From assembly GCF_902499135.1 (NCBI RefSeq), contig NZ_CABVPR010000053.1, positions 1 to 40,429 of the forward strand: a stretch of 40,429 nt of DNA, read 5' to 3'. The first letter of the stretch is position 1, and every line of letters begins with the position of its first letter. Below, one piece after another: positions 15,920 to 26,127 of the stretch. Both the position numbers and the translations under genes were made by a program. The notes below the pieces were generated by a model. That model saw only the letters and a program-made list of their open reading frames with translations, searched no databases and was not told the DNA's origin. The DNA is from Burkholderia dolosa. GTDB taxonomy: Bacteria; Pseudomonadota; Gammaproteobacteria; Burkholderiales; Burkholderiaceae.

Positions 15920-15953
15920 CCGCACGAGCGCGCGGTGGCGCGCGCGCGTGCGG
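15920..15953 (-). other. GC-rich stem-loop in the odhB-odhL gap
   Basis: CCGCACG (15920-15926) pairs with CGTGCGG (15947-15953), and the inner CGCGCG tracts can extend the stem. There is no T-run. In the odh mRNA it would lie just upstream of the odhL ribosome site. Confidence 0.55.
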
Positions 15954-15979
15954 AGCGGGTCAATGCGGTGAGACTCAGC

Positions 15980-17257
15980 TTACAGGTCGAGCAGCAGGCG
16001 GGCCGGATCTTCGAGCGCGTCCTTCATCGCGACGAGCGACAGCACGGCTTCGCGACCGTCGATGATCCGGTGGTCGTACGACAGCGCGAGATAGTTGATC
16101 GGACGGATCACGATCTGGCCGTTTTCGACGACCGGACGCTCCTTCGTCGCGTGCACGCCGAGGATTGCCGATTGCGGCGGGTTGATGATCGGGGTCGACA
16201 GCATCGAGCCGAACACGCCGCCGTTCGAGATCGAGAACGTACCGCCCGTCATTTCCTCGATCGACAGCTTGCCGTCCTTCGCCTTCTGGCCGAATTCGGC
16301 GATCTGCTTCTCGATCTCGGCGAGGCTCAGCTGATCCGCGTTGCGCAGGATCGGCACGACGAGGCCGCGCGGCGAACCGACCGCGATACCGATGTCGAAG
16401 TAGCCGTGATAGACGATGTCGTTACCGTCGATCGACGCGTTCACGAGCGGGAACTTCTTCAGCGCGTGCACGGCCGCCTTCACGAAGAACGACATGAAGC
16501 CGAGCTTCACGCCGTGTTCCTTCTCGAACTTGTCCTTGTACTTCGCGCGCAGGTCCATGACCGGCTGCATGTTCACTTCGTTGAACGTCGTCAGGATCGC
16601 GTTGGTCTGCTGCGATTCGAGCAGACGCTCGGCGATACGCGCACGCAGACGCGACATCGGCACGCGCTGTTCCGGACGATCGTTGAGCCACGTCGTCGCC
16701 GATGCCGGCACCTTCACTTCCGGCAGCGCCGGCTTCGCGGCGGCCTTCGCCGGTGCGGCGGCCGGAGCGGCCTTCGGCGCGCTGCCTGCGGCCAGCGCGT
16801 CGCCCTTCGTGACGCGGCCGTCGCGGCCCGAGCCTGCGACGTCGGCCGTGGACAGGCCCTTCTCGGCGAGCAGCTTCGCTGCCGCCGGCGATGCGGCGGT
16901 CGACGATGCGCTCGCTGCGGCAGCCGGCTGCGCAGCCGGTGCCGGTGCGGCGGCCGGCGCGACCGCCGGCTTGACTTCGGCGGCGCCGGCCGCTGCTTCG
17001 GCCGCGCCCGCCTTCGCTTCGGTGTCGATCGTCGCGATCACCTGATCGGCGACGACCGTGTCACCGTCGTTCTGCAGCACTTGCGCGAGCACGCCCGCGG
17101 CCGGTGCCGGCACTTCGAGCACGACCTTGTCGGTCTCGAGCTCGATCAGGATTTCGTCCTGCGCGACTGCTTCGCCCGGCTTCTTCTTCCACTGCAGCAT
17201 GGTGGCTTCCGAAACCGACTCCGAAAGCTGGGGGACTTTGACTTCTACGATAGCCAT
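15980..17257 (-). CDS. odhB: Dihydrolipoyl succinyltransferase (E2) of 2-oxoglutarate dehydrogenase
   Basis: A 425-residue E2 core of the TCA-cycle 2-oxoglutarate dehydrogenase. The lipoyl domain (about 2-77) has the lipoylated Lys44 in ETDKVVLEV. An Ala/Pro-rich linker follows, then the E3/E1-binding domain ([19 protein letters not shown], about 125-160). The catalytic domain (about 195-425) contains His396 and Asp400 in DHRIIDG. Single lipoyl domain and length are normal for SucB. It lies 135 bp after odhA, with a strong hairpin in the gap. Confidence 0.97.
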   Translation of the reverse strand: MAIVEVKVPQLSESVSEATMLQWKKKPGEAVAQDEILIELETDKVVLEVPAPAAGVLAQVLQNDGDTVVADQVIATIDTEAKAGAAEAAAGAAEVKPAVAPAAAPAPAAQPAAAASASSTAASPAAAKLLAEKGLSTADVAGSGRDGRVTKGDALAAGSAPKAAPAAAPAKAAAKPALPEVKVPASATTWLNDRPEQRVPMSRLRARIAERLLESQQTNAILTTFNEVNMQPVMDLRAKYKDKFEKEHGVKLGFMSFFVKAAVHALKKFPLVNASIDGNDIVYHGYFDIGIAVGSPRGLVVPILRNADQLSLAEIEKQIAEFGQKAKDGKLSIEEMTGGTFSISNGGVFGSMLSTPIINPPQSAILGVHATKERPVVENGQIVIRPINYLALSYDHRIIDGREAVLSLVAMKDALEDPARLLLDL

Positions 17258-17306
17258 GTGATTTTCCTGGATGCTTAATCTGGGTAATGACGAGGTTCGT
17301 GCGACG

Positions 17307-17349
17307 CGTTCGGCCGGCGCGCCGCGTCGAGCGCGCGGCGGGCCGAACG
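17307..17349 (-). other. Long stem-loop in the odhA-odhB gap
   Basis: CGTTCGGCC (17307-17315) and GGCCGAACG (17341-17349) are perfect arms, and the inner GC-rich sequence can extend the stem. It lies 43 bp past the odhA stop, has no T-run, and may act on mRNA decay or on partial termination. Confidence 0.55.
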
Positions 17350-17392
17350 AAACGGGAAAGCGCGCCGCGCCTTCCCGTGTCGCTTGCGCCGG

Positions 17393-20257
17393 TTATTTCG
17401 CGATCGACGCGCTCTTCAGGCGGCCGAAAGCACCTTCGACGAGGGCCTTCTGCTGCTCGTAGTGCTTCGCGTAGTAGCCGACCGCCGGCGAGGCCGAAGC
17501 CGGACGGCCGCTGTATGCCAGCTTCTGCCCTTCCTTCATGCCTTCCTTCAGATGGTGCTCGACGTAGAACCAGGGACCCTGGTTCTGCGGCTCGTCCTGC
17601 ACCCAGACCACTTCCGTCGCGTTTTCATACTTCTTCATTTCGGCTTCGAACTGCTTGTGCGCGAACGGGTACAGCTGTTCGATCCGGATGATCGCCACGT
17701 CGTTCGCCTTCGCTTCGCGGCGATGCGCGACGAGGTCGTAGTACACGCGGCCCGAGCAGACCAGCACGCGCTTGACCTTCTTCGCGTCGATGCCGCCGTC
17801 GATTTCGCCGAGCACCGGCTGGAACGAACCCTTCGCCAGTTCCGACAGATCCGACACGGCTTCCTTGTGACGCAGCAGCGACTTCGGCGTCGCGACGATC
17901 AGCGGCTTGCGGAACAGACGGATCATCTGGCGGCGCAGCAGGTGGAAGATCTGCGCCGGCGTCGTCGGCTGGACGACCTGCATGTTGTGATCCGCGCACA
18001 GCTGCAGGAAACGCTCGATGCGGGTCGACGAGTGTTCCGGACCCTGGCCTTCGTAGCCGTGCGGCAGCAGCATCGTGAGACCCGACACGCGGCCCCACTT
18101 CACTTCGCCCGACGAGATGAACTGGTCAATTACGACCTGCGCGCCGTTGACGAAGTCGCCGAACTGCGCTTCCCACAGCACGAGCGTGTTCGGCTCGGCG
18201 GTCGAGTAGCCGTATTCGAAGCCCAGCACGGCTTCTTCCGACAGCACCGAGTCGATCACCGTGAACTTCGCCTGGCCGTCGGCGATGTTCTGCAGCGGCA
18301 CGTACGTGCCGTCGTTCCAGCGCTCGCGGTTCTGATCGTGCAGCACCGCGTGACGGTGCGTGAACGTGCCGCGGCCCGAGTCCTGGCCCGTCAGGCGCAC
18401 TGCATAGCCCGATGCGACGAGCGATGCGAACGCGAGGTGCTCGGCCATGCCCCAGTCGAGCGGCTGGTCGCCGCGCGCCATGTTGCGGCGATCGTTGATC
18501 ACGCGCTCGACGAGCGGGTGAACCTTGAAGTTTTCCGGAACCGTCGTGATGCGTTCGCCGAGACGCTTCAGCTCGGCGAGCGGCACGGCCGTGTCGGCTG
18601 CGTCCGTCCACTTGCGGTTCAGGAACGGCACCCAGTCGACTGCGTACTTGCTCTTGTAGTTCGACAGCACCGGATCGACGGTGTGGTGACCGTCGTCCAT
18701 CGCCTTGCGGTACGCCTTCACGTAGTTGTCGGCGTCTTCCGCGGTGATCACGCCCTGCTGCACGAGCTTCTCGGCATACAGCGCACGGGTGCCCGGGTGC
18801 TGGGCGATCTTCTTGTACATCAGCGGCTGCGTGACGGCCGGCGTGTCCTGCTCGTTGTGACCCAGCTTGCGGAAGCAGACGATGTCGATCACGACATCCT
18901 TGTGGAACTGCATCCGGTAGTCGATCGCGATCTGCGTCGCCAGCACGACGGCTTCCGGATCGTCGCCGTTCACGTGCAGTACCGGCGCCTCGATCATCTT
19001 GACGACGTCGGTGCAGTACAGCGTCGAGCGCGCATCGCGCGGGTCGGACGTCGTGAAGCCGATCTGGTTGTTGATGACGATGTGCAGCGTGCCGTGCGTG
19101 CCGTAGCCGCGCGTCTGCGCGAGGTTCAGCGTTTCCATCACGACGCCCTGGCCCGCGAAGGCCGCGTCGCCGTGGATCTGCACCGGCAGTACCTGCGTGC
19201 CGTCTTCGTCGCCGCGGCGGTCCATCCGCGCCTTCGCGGAACCCTCGACCACCGGATTCACGATTTCGAGGTGCGACGGGTTGAACGCGAGCGACAGGTG
19301 AACCGGGCCGCCTTCCGTCGACACGTCCGACGAGAAGCCCTTGTGATACTTCACGTCGCCGGCCGGCAAGTCGTCGACGTGCTTGCCTTCGAATTCGGCG
19401 AACAGGTCGGCCGGCATCTTGCCGAGCGTGTTGACGAGCACGTTCAGACGGCCGCGGTGCGCCATGCCGATGACGATTTCCTGCACGCCCTTCTTGCCCG
19501 CGTGCTGAACCACTTCGTCCATCGCGGCGATGAAGCTTTCGCCGCCTTCGAGCGAGAAGCGCTTCTGGCCGACGTACTTGGTGTGCAGATAGCGCTCGAG
19601 GCCTTCGGCGGCCGTCAGGCGATTCAGGATGTGCTTCTTCTTGTCGGCCGAGAAATTCGGCGTCGCGCGGATCGATTCGAGCCGCTCCTGCCACCAGCGC
19701 TTCTGCTCCGGATCGCTGATGTACATGAACTCGGCGCCGATCGTGCCGCAATAGGTGTCGCGCAGGCCCTTGACGATGTCGCGCAGCGACGCCTGATCGA
19801 AACCGAAGTACAGGTTGCTCGCGCTGTAAGTCTGGTCGAGGTCGGCTTCGGAGAAGTCGTAGAACGCGGGTTCGAGCTCGGGAATGGCGGGACGTTCGCG
19901 GCGCTTCAGGGGATCGAGATTGGCCCATTGCGAGCCGAGGAAGCGATATGCGCTGATGAGGGACTGGACGTGGACTTGCTTGCGCGCAGTTGCCAGATTG
20001 GTGCCGCTTTCGCGCGGGATGAAGGCATTGGCCTTCGCGCGCTGGGCAAACGACTCGACGATCGGGTGATGCGCCACGTCGCTGGCATTCGAACCGTCCG
20101 TCGCAGGAACGTTCTGCAACGCGTCGAAATACTCTCGCCAGTTCTCGGGCACTGACGCCGGATTATCGAGATATGCTTCGTACAGTTCTTCTACGTACGA
20201 AGCATTGCCGCCGAACAGATAGGAGTTCAGCTGAAACTGCTTCATTACATCTGACAT
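17393..20257 (-). CDS. odhA: 2-oxoglutarate dehydrogenase E1 component
   Basis: A 954-residue thiamine-diphosphate enzyme that decarboxylates 2-oxoglutarate and passes succinyl to OdhB. The N-terminal E2-interaction segment includes SYLFGGNASYVEELYEAYL. The TPP/Mg region has GDAAFAGQG and INNQIGFTTSDP (near 370-405). HRGRLNVLVNTLGK is also diagnostic. The transketolase-like domain (about 600-790) includes DSGRGTFTHRHAV and LPHGYEGQGPEHSS. Length is full. The start has a strong GAAAGGTGAG ribosome site. It is first in the odhA-odhB-odhL operon. Also called sucA. Confidence 0.98.
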   Translation of the reverse strand: MSDVMKQFQLNSYLFGGNASYVEELYEAYLDNPASVPENWREYFDALQNVPATDGSNASDVAHHPIVESFAQRAKANAFIPRESGTNLATARKQVHVQSLISAYRFLGSQWANLDPLKRRERPAIPELEPAFYDFSEADLDQTYSASNLYFGFDQASLRDIVKGLRDTYCGTIGAEFMYISDPEQKRWWQERLESIRATPNFSADKKKHILNRLTAAEGLERYLHTKYVGQKRFSLEGGESFIAAMDEVVQHAGKKGVQEIVIGMAHRGRLNVLVNTLGKMPADLFAEFEGKHVDDLPAGDVKYHKGFSSDVSTEGGPVHLSLAFNPSHLEIVNPVVEGSAKARMDRRGDEDGTQVLPVQIHGDAAFAGQGVVMETLNLAQTRGYGTHGTLHIVINNQIGFTTSDPRDARSTLYCTDVVKMIEAPVLHVNGDDPEAVVLATQIAIDYRMQFHKDVVIDIVCFRKLGHNEQDTPAVTQPLMYKKIAQHPGTRALYAEKLVQQGVITAEDADNYVKAYRKAMDDGHHTVDPVLSNYKSKYAVDWVPFLNRKWTDAADTAVPLAELKRLGERITTVPENFKVHPLVERVINDRRNMARGDQPLDWGMAEHLAFASLVASGYAVRLTGQDSGRGTFTHRHAVLHDQNRERWNDGTYVPLQNIADGQAKFTVIDSVLSEEAVLGFEYGYSTAEPNTLVLWEAQFGDFVNGAQVVIDQFISSGEVKWGRVSGLTMLLPHGYEGQGPEHSSTRIERFLQLCADHNMQVVQPTTPAQIFHLLRRQMIRLFRKPLIVATPKSLLRHKEAVSDLSELAKGSFQPVLGEIDGGIDAKKVKRVLVCSGRVYYDLVAHRREAKANDVAIIRIEQLYPFAHKQFEAEMKKYENATEVVWVQDEPQNQGPWFYVEHHLKEGMKEGQKLAYSGRPASASPAVGYYAKHYEQQKALVEGAFGRLKSASIAK

Positions 20258-20575
20258 TTTACGCTCACCTTTCTTCGAGCTTCTCGAGAAATAGCGGGTT
20301 ACTCAACCTTCCGCGACACGGCCTGACCGTTTAGCGGATTGCGCGAATCAAGTCTTGCTTGGAAGGACCTAAAACTTGCGTGCGCGCAGCATATCACAGA
20401 ACCGATACCGAAGTTCACCGCGCACGTGCCTGAAAGCGCCGCGCGACGGGGTTTTGCCGGATTGCCGCGAGCCGCTGAAACATTGTTTTGCAGGCCCGCT
20501 GATGCACGTCGGCGCAGTAGCAAAAAAGCCGCCCGAAGGCGGCTTTCTTTCGTCATGCGATCGTGCGAGCGGCAA
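20258..20575. other. odhA upstream region
   Basis: About 320 bp between the typA stop and odhA. It holds the typA terminator at 20522-20550 and must hold the odhA promoter. I found no convincing -35/-10 pair and no gene. Confidence 0.5.
20522..20550 (-). terminator. Intrinsic terminator of typA
   Basis: On the minus strand AAAGCCGCC-TTCG-GGCGGCTTTTTT, a 9-bp stem with a stable TTCG tetraloop and T-run, lies 26 bp after the typA stop. Confidence 0.93.
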
Positions 20576-22402
<1,827 letters not shown>

Positions 22403-22484
22403 AGAAACCTGAAAATCGTGTGAACGCGCAAACGCGCACGCTCGTTCTTCACGTGCGTGCGCGTTGCAGCTTGGAAAGCCTCAA

Positions 22485-22493
22485 ATTATAGCA
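22485..22493 (-). promoter_or_regulatory. typA promoter, extended -10
   Basis: The minus strand reads TGCTATAAT, a perfect -10 with the TGN extension, 83 bp upstream of the typA ATG. No good -35 is seen, as usual for extended -10 promoters. Confidence 0.7.
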
Positions 22494-22685
22494 CGCAAGG
22501 ATGTCGAGAGCCGCGCGCACCGTGCGACGCAGCATATCGACCGAATCTGCCGCCCTGCTTCGCGCGATTCCCGCCGGCCGCGCTCTGCTACGCTCCCGCG
22601 CCGCACGCGCGCCTGCGCCAAAGACCCTTATCTCCATAAGGAAATTCCGGCGTGCAAAGCGCGCCGACACCCGTTCGATTAACAT

Positions 22686-22714
22686 TTGCCGCGGCAAGCA
22701 ATTGTGCCTATACT
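22686..22714 (+). promoter_or_regulatory. marR promoter
   Basis: TTGCCG (22686-22691), a 17-bp spacer and TATACT (22709-22714) match the sigma-70 consensus at 4/6 and 5/6. The expected start site near 22721 falls on the candidate operator. Confidence 0.7.
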
Positions 22715-22720
22715 GCTGCC

Positions 22721-22734
22721 TAGTCAACTATTGC
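22721..22734 (+). promoter_or_regulatory. Candidate MarR operator at the marR start site
   Basis: TAGTCAACTA (short palindromic arms TAGT/ACTA) overlaps CAACTATTGC (22725-22734). The same 10-bp word recurs inverted at 23237-23246, just before the efflux genes. The site sits where RNA polymerase would start, which suits autorepression. The inference rests on position and repetition. Confidence 0.5.
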
Positions 22735-22748
22735 AGTCTCAGGGTTTT

Positions 22749-23243
22749 ATGTCGGATTCTTCTTCCCAGTCGCCCGTTTCGCCGCTGTCGTCGTATCAGA
22801 TGAACGACAGCGTCGGCTATCTGATGTCGCGCGTGAAGTCGCTGATGACGAATCTCGTCACGCAGCGCACGCAGGAAGAGCTCGGCATCACGGGTACGCA
22901 GGCGAGCATGCTGTTCATGATCGCGGTCGGCAAATGCTCGACGGCCGCAGAGCTCGCGCGCGAATACGCGATCGACGCGAGCGCGGTCACGCGGCTGCTC
23001 GACCGGGTCGAGAAACGCGGCCTGCTGTGCCGCGTACGCAGCATCGAGGACCGTCGCGTCGTGCGCCTCGAGCTGACCGACGAAGGCCGCGCACTGGCCG
23101 AGCGGCTGCCCGCGATCTTCCGCAGCGTGCTGGACCAGTTGCTGGACGGCTTTACGCCGGAGGAAGTCGGGTTCCTCAAGAGCATGCTGCGGCGGATTCT
23201 CGGCAACTATTGCGAGACCGCCTGCACCGCCAACGCGCAATAG
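22749..23243 (+). CDS. MarR-family repressor of the adjacent efflux pump
   Basis: A 164-residue winged-helix regulator. The helix-turn-helix spans about residues 65-105 (CSTAAELAREYAIDASAVTRLLDRVEKRGLL), followed by the wing with RSIEDRRVVRLELTDEGR, which is characteristic of MarR/EmrR. It lies directly upstream of a complete Emr-type pump and probably represses it and itself until an aromatic ligand binds. ATG 22749 fits the promoter and a CAGGG ribosome site; a later Met at 22800 is an alternative start. Confidence 0.93.
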   Translation: MSDSSSQSPVSPLSSYQMNDSVGYLMSRVKSLMTNLVTQRTQEELGITGTQASMLFMIAVGKCSTAAELAREYAIDASAVTRLLDRVEKRGLLCRVRSIEDRRVVRLELTDEGRALAERLPAIFRSVLDQLLDGFTPEEVGFLKSMLRRILGNYCETACTANAQ

Positions 23244-23246
23244 TTG
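23237..23246 (-). promoter_or_regulatory. Second copy of the candidate MarR half-site
   Basis: GCAATAGTTG overlaps the marR stop codon and is the exact reverse complement of CAACTATTGC at 22725-22734. It lies 82 bp before the outer-membrane efflux gene and could add control of the structural genes. Confidence 0.4.
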
Positions 23247-23327
23247 CCATAACAATCACTTTTGACAGATTAATGTAAGGAAATCCTTGCAGTGTCCATC
23301 ATTCATTCCGAGTCAGGGGTCAGCGCG

Positions 23328-24830
23328 ATGAAAACCTCCCCGTTGTCCGTGCGCGCCGGATCGTGCCGCGCCGCCGTCGCCGCGGCGGTCGCCGCGCTCG
23401 CACTGGCCGGCTGCGCAAACTACATCGGCATCAAGAGCGACAAGCAGATCGCGCCCGCGTCGCAATTCGAGACCGCACAGAGTCTTCCCGCCCAAGGCGG
23501 TCAATGGCCGTCGCTCGACTGGGCAAGCCAGTTCGGCGATCCGCAGCTGCCGAAGCTGATCGACGAAGCGCTCGCCGGCAATCCGTCGATCGCGCAGGCG
23601 CAGGCGCAGGCGCGCATTGCGAAAGCGTCGTCGTATATCGAATCGTCGCGCTCGAACCTGCTGCCGAAGGCGGAAGCGAGCTACTCGTGGACGCGCGAGC
23701 TGTATTCGTCGAACGCGCTGTTTCCGCCGCCGTACGGCGGCCAGTGGTACAGCGAGAACAACGTGCTCGCCAGCGCGTCGTGGGAACTCGATCTGTGGGG
23801 CAAGAACCGCGAGCGGCTGCGCACCGCCGTGTCGCAGGAGAAAGCCGCCGAAGCCGACATGCAGCAGGCACGCATCACGCTCGCGTCGTCGGTCGCGCGC
23901 ACCTACAACTCGCTCGCGCAGCTCTATGCGCTGCGCGACATCGCGCAACGCGAAATCTCGAACCGCGAGACGGTCGGCAAGATCACCGAAGGCCGCGTGT
24001 CGGCCGGTCTCGATACGAACGTCGAACGCCAGACCGCGCGCGGCAACATCGCGACCACGCAGGCGTCGCTGTCCGATCTCGACGGCCAGATCACGACGGT
24101 GCGCTACCAGCTCGCCGCGCTGCTCGGCAAGGGCCCCGACCGCGGGCTGCAGATCGCCGCACCGGTGCTGGATCCGACCGGCGCGGTCGCGCTGCCCGAC
24201 AATCTGCCGGCGGATCTCGTGTCACGCCGCCCGGACATCGTCGCCGCGCGCTGGCAGGTCGAGGCCGCGATGCACGACGTGAAGGAAGCGAAGGCCGAGT
24301 TCTTCCCCGACGTGAACCTCGCGGCCGGCTTCGGCTTCGATGCGTTCGGCTGGGGCAAATTCCTGAACTTCGCAAGCCGTCAGGCGCAGTTCGGCCCGGC
24401 GATCCACCTGCCGATCTTCGACGCCGGTGCGCTGCGCGCGCAGTTGAAGGGTCGTTATGCGGACTTCGACCTGTCGGTCGCGAACTACAACCAGACGCTG
24501 ATCAGCGCGCTGAACGACGTCGCCACGCAGGTCGCGTCGATCCGCGCGATCGACCGCCAGATGAGCGACGCGCAGCGTGCGCTCGACGCGGCCACGCGCG
24601 CGTACGACCTCGCGGTGATCCGCTACAAGGCCGGCCTGTCCCCGCAGCTGCAGGTATTGACCGCGGACAGCAACCGCCTCGCATCCGAGCAGACGGTGAC
24701 CAACCTGAAGATGCGCCGGCGCGACATGCAGCTCGCACTGATCAAGGCGCTCGGCGGCGGCTTCGACGCGACCGGCACGCGCCTCGCCGCGCCCGACGCA
24801 GCCGCGCCGGCCAAGCAAGCCGCCAACTGA
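23328..24830 (+). CDS. NodT-family outer-membrane efflux lipoprotein
   Basis: A 500-residue TolC-like channel. The lipobox LAGC places the lipidated Cys at residue 29. Two OEP repeats are visible; each begins with a helical region (IAQAQAQARIAKA and VEAAMHDVKEAKAEFFPDVNLAAGFG). VSRRPDIVAARWQVE is a hallmark of NodT-type channels. ATG 23328 is chosen because it gives a proper lipoprotein signal; a GTG 12 codons upstream is possible. It is the outer-membrane part of the tripartite pump encoded with the next two genes, 52 bp upstream of the adaptor. Confidence 0.94.
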   Translation: MKTSPLSVRAGSCRAAVAAAVAALALAGCANYIGIKSDKQIAPASQFETAQSLPAQGGQWPSLDWASQFGDPQLPKLIDEALAGNPSIAQAQAQARIAKASSYIESSRSNLLPKAEASYSWTRELYSSNALFPPPYGGQWYSENNVLASASWELDLWGKNRERLRTAVSQEKAAEADMQQARITLASSVARTYNSLAQLYALRDIAQREISNRETVGKITEGRVSAGLDTNVERQTARGNIATTQASLSDLDGQITTVRYQLAALLGKGPDRGLQIAAPVLDPTGAVALPDNLPADLVSRRPDIVAARWQVEAAMHDVKEAKAEFFPDVNLAAGFGFDAFGWGKFLNFASRQAQFGPAIHLPIFDAGALRAQLKGRYADFDLSVANYNQTLISALNDVATQVASIRAIDRQMSDAQRALDAATRAYDLAVIRYKAGLSPQLQVLTADSNRLASEQTVTNLKMRRRDMQLALIKALGGGFDATGTRLAAPDAAAPAKQAAN

Positions 24831-24882
24831 GCCGGCGCCACCACTACGCAGACACTCGAAATAACGGACGGAGAAAATCGCC

Positions 24883-26100
24883 ATGAGCGACCCTCAACAA
24901 AACGCCGCCAGCGCCCAGCCGCAGAACAACGGCAAGCGCAAGCGAATGATGATGCTGCTCGTCGCGGTCATCGTGATCGCGGCGATCGCATACGGGCTGT
25001 ACTACTTCCTCGTCGCGCGCTTCCATGAGGAGACCGACGACGCATACGTGAACGGCAACGTCGTGCAGATCACGCCGCAGGTCACCGGCACCGTGATCGC
25101 GGTGAAGGCCGACGACACGCAGACGGTCAAGGCCGGCGATCCGCTCGTCGTGCTCGACCCGGCCGATTCGCAGGTCGCGCTGCAGCAGGCCGAAGCGAAT
25201 CTCGCGCAGACGGTGCGCCAGGTGCGCGGCCTGTTCGTCAACGACGATCAGTACCGTGCGCAAGTCGCGCTGCGCCAGTCCGACCTGTCGAAGGCACAGG
25301 ACGACCTGCGCCGCCGCCTCGCCGTCGCGCAGACAGGTGCCGTGTCGCAGGAAGAAATCTCGCATGCGCGCGATGCCGTGCGCGCCGCGCAGGCTTCGCT
25401 CGACGCCGCGCAGCAGCAGCTCGCGTCGAACCGCGCGCTGACCGCGAATACGACGATCGCATCGCACCCGAACGTACTCGCCGCGGCGGCGAAGGTGCGC
25501 GACGCCTACCTCGCGAATGCGCGCAACGTGCTGCCCGCGCCGGTCACCGGCTACGTCGCGAAGCGCTCGGTGCAGGTCGGCCAGCGCGTGTCGCCGGGCA
25601 ATCCGCTGATGTCGGTCGTGCCGCTGAATGCGGTGTGGGTGGACGCGAACTTCAAGGAAGTGCAGCTCAAGCACATGCGCGTCGGGCAGCCGGTCGAGCT
25701 GACGGCCGACATCTACGGCTCGTCGGTCGTCTATCACGGCAAGGTGGTCGGCTTCTCGGCCGGCACGGGCTCGGCGTTCTCGCTGCTGCCCGCGCAGAAC
25801 GCGACCGGCAACTGGATCAAGGTCGTGCAGCGCCTGCCGGTGCGCATCGAGCTCGATCCGAAGGAGCTCGACAAGCATCCGCTGCGCATCGGTCTGTCGA
25901 TGCAGGTCGACGTGAACATCAAGGACGAACGCGGCGATCAGCTCGTCAACGTGCCGAATACCGTCTACGAAACCAACGTGTTCGCGAAGTACGGCGACGA
26001 AGCCGACGCCGAAATCGCACGAATCATCGCCGAGAACGCGGGCGGCAACGCGCCGGCGCCGGCCGCGGCGAAGTCGAACGCCGCCGCGAAGATGATGTAA
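24883..26100 (+). CDS. HlyD/EmrA-type periplasmic adaptor
   Basis: A 405-residue membrane-fusion protein. A basic N-terminus is followed by one membrane helix (about 22-43). The barrel-sandwich/lipoyl motif is ETDDAYVNGNVVQITPQVTG (about 50-69), typical of EmrA. A coiled-coil hairpin (about 105-190) and a second lipoyl half (VLPAPVTGYVAKRSVQVGQRV) follow. Its C-terminal tail is Ala-rich. It links the EmrB-like transporter to the outer-membrane lipoprotein. It lies 27 bp upstream of the transporter in the same operon. Confidence 0.95.
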   Translation: MSDPQQNAASAQPQNNGKRKRMMMLLVAVIVIAAIAYGLYYFLVARFHEETDDAYVNGNVVQITPQVTGTVIAVKADDTQTVKAGDPLVVLDPADSQVALQQAEANLAQTVRQVRGLFVNDDQYRAQVALRQSDLSKAQDDLRRRLAVAQTGAVSQEEISHARDAVRAAQASLDAAQQQLASNRALTANTTIASHPNVLAAAAKVRDAYLANARNVLPAPVTGYVAKRSVQVGQRVSPGNPLMSVVPLNAVWVDANFKEVQLKHMRVGQPVELTADIYGSSVVYHGKVVGFSAGTGSAFSLLPAQNATGNWIKVVQRLPVRIELDPKELDKHPLRIGLSMQVDVNIKDERGDQLVNVPNTVYETNVFAKYGDEADAEIARIIAENAGGNAPAPAAAKSNAAAKMM

Positions 26101-26127
26101 CCGCTCCGCTCCCGGAAATCTACCGAC

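Larger units (their letters stand above)
22403..22748. other. Divergent typA/marR intergenic region
   Basis: About 350 bp with no gene. It contains the typA extended -10 (22485-22493) and the marR promoter with a candidate operator (22686-22734). The typA leader has repeated GCGCACG/CGTGCGC tracts that can fold. Confidence 0.6.

Noticed and set aside
17384-20155. Plus-strand frame of 923 codons opposite odhA
   Set aside because: It is a shadow of the full-length, motif-complete odhA gene.
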